From contig QNAF01000157.1 in NCBI GenBank assembly GCA_003641405.1, positions 1-6,326 of the forward strand: a stretch of DNA of 6,326 nucleotides. Direction: 5' to 3'. The notes under the pieces were generated by a model that was not told the origin of the DNA, did no database searches, and was given only the letters and a program-made list of their open reading frames with translations. The first letter of the stretch is position 1. Every line of letters starts with the position of its first letter. A program made the translations under genes and the position numbers. Below are positions 6,019 through 6,326 of the stretch, one piece after another. This stretch comes from Candidatus Zixiibacteriota bacterium. GTDB lineage: Bacteria; Zixibacteria; MSB-5A5; GN15; FEB-12.

Positions 6019-6326
6019 TTAAGCGTTGACTTCCCAACCATCAGCTAATACTGACAGTGTTGAGTTGCCGATAGCAGTAATTTGCCCATCACCGTTAGCA
6101 CTTGCGTTACCAAACTGGATTACAGCCTCGGGCAATGTGCCTATAGCACCCGCACCTAAACCACTCCCACCAATGTGCTGGCTTATCTGAGCTGCTCGTG
6201 CGTCCCCGTGTTGGTCTAGCAAGGTAAACTGTTCTGGTGTACCTACTACCGCGCCTTCATTCATGTTAATGCCTACACCGCAGGCGCATGAGCCTGCTAA
6301 GTTAGCACCACCATTAAAATCAGCCG
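6019..6326 (-). CDS. C-terminal part of a Gly/Ala-rich phage protein, probably virion (partial)
   Basis: The frame is open to the right edge of the window, so at least the last 102 codons of the gene are here and its start is not. The visible part runs from ADFNGGANLAGSCACGVGIN to ADGWEVNA. It is rich in Gly, Ala, Asn and Ser, with 'CAC' cysteines near the edge, 'EQFTLLDQHGDARAAQISQHIGG' split over the middle and beta-like 'GQITAIGNSTLSVLADGWEVN' at the end. No catalytic motif, signal peptide or membrane segment appears. An internal ATG at 6262-6264 could only give an 81-residue protein and has a weak ribosome site (TAGG), so a longer gene is preferred. Its place ahead of a terminator and of the head-tail genes fits a capsid, decoration or other head protein, but I do not recognise the family. 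Confidence 0.65.
   Translation of the reverse strand, partial: ADFNGGANLAGSCACGVGINMNEGAVVGTPEQFTLLDQHGDARAAQISQHIGGSGLGAGAIGTLPEAVIQFGNASANGDGQITAIGNSTLSVLADGWEVNA

Noticed and set aside
1..6326. Diversity-generating retroelement, CRISPR, defence or anti-defence system
   Set aside because: No reverse transcriptase, template/variable repeat pair, spaced repeats or known defence motif was seen on either strand.

Overview
The window reads as part of the virion-assembly region of a tailed phage with a short-tail (podovirus) gene plan. No bacterial housekeeping, integrase, RNA or mobile-element gene is visible, so the host and lifestyle cannot be told. All nine genes lie on the minus strand and are read from right to left. 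They are packed with gaps of 2-9 bases or overlaps of 4-14 bases; the one real gap is 131 bases (5888-6018).

In order of transcription: (1) the 3' end of a Gly/Ala-rich protein, probably virion-associated (6019-6326, cut by the window edge). (2) A gap with a strong rho-independent terminator and a separate short perfect dyad. (3) A 210-residue coiled-coil protein of a type seen in phage structural cassettes (5255-5887, GTG start). (4) A 244-residue tail-adaptor-like protein (4511-5245). (5) A 547-residue tail nozzle / DNA-stabilisation protein with beta-propeller-like repeats (2865-4508). (6) A 141-residue GNAT-fold protein (2443-2868). (7) A Gln/Pro-rich 211-residue protein (1821-2456). (8) A 428-residue Gln/Asn-rich protein ending in a very short S74-type self-cleaving chaperone domain (530-1816). 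(9) A 143-residue small phage protein (102-533). (10) The first 30 codons of a further gene (1-92).

The order adaptor, nozzle, GNAT-like protein, then candidate internal-virion proteins parallels T7 genes 11-12-13-14, while the adaptor and nozzle also resemble P22 gp4 and gp10 in size and role. The likely joint job is closing the filled head, building the short tail and supplying proteins that travel with or help eject the DNA. The tight overlaps suggest one co-transcribed, translationally coupled unit starting after the terminator. I see no defence, CRISPR, retroelement or clearly new system. The points most worth a second look are the mini S74 domain, the GNAT protein without an obvious acetyl-CoA loop, the two hairpins in the only gap, and a ribosome-binding junction that occurs twice almost unchanged.
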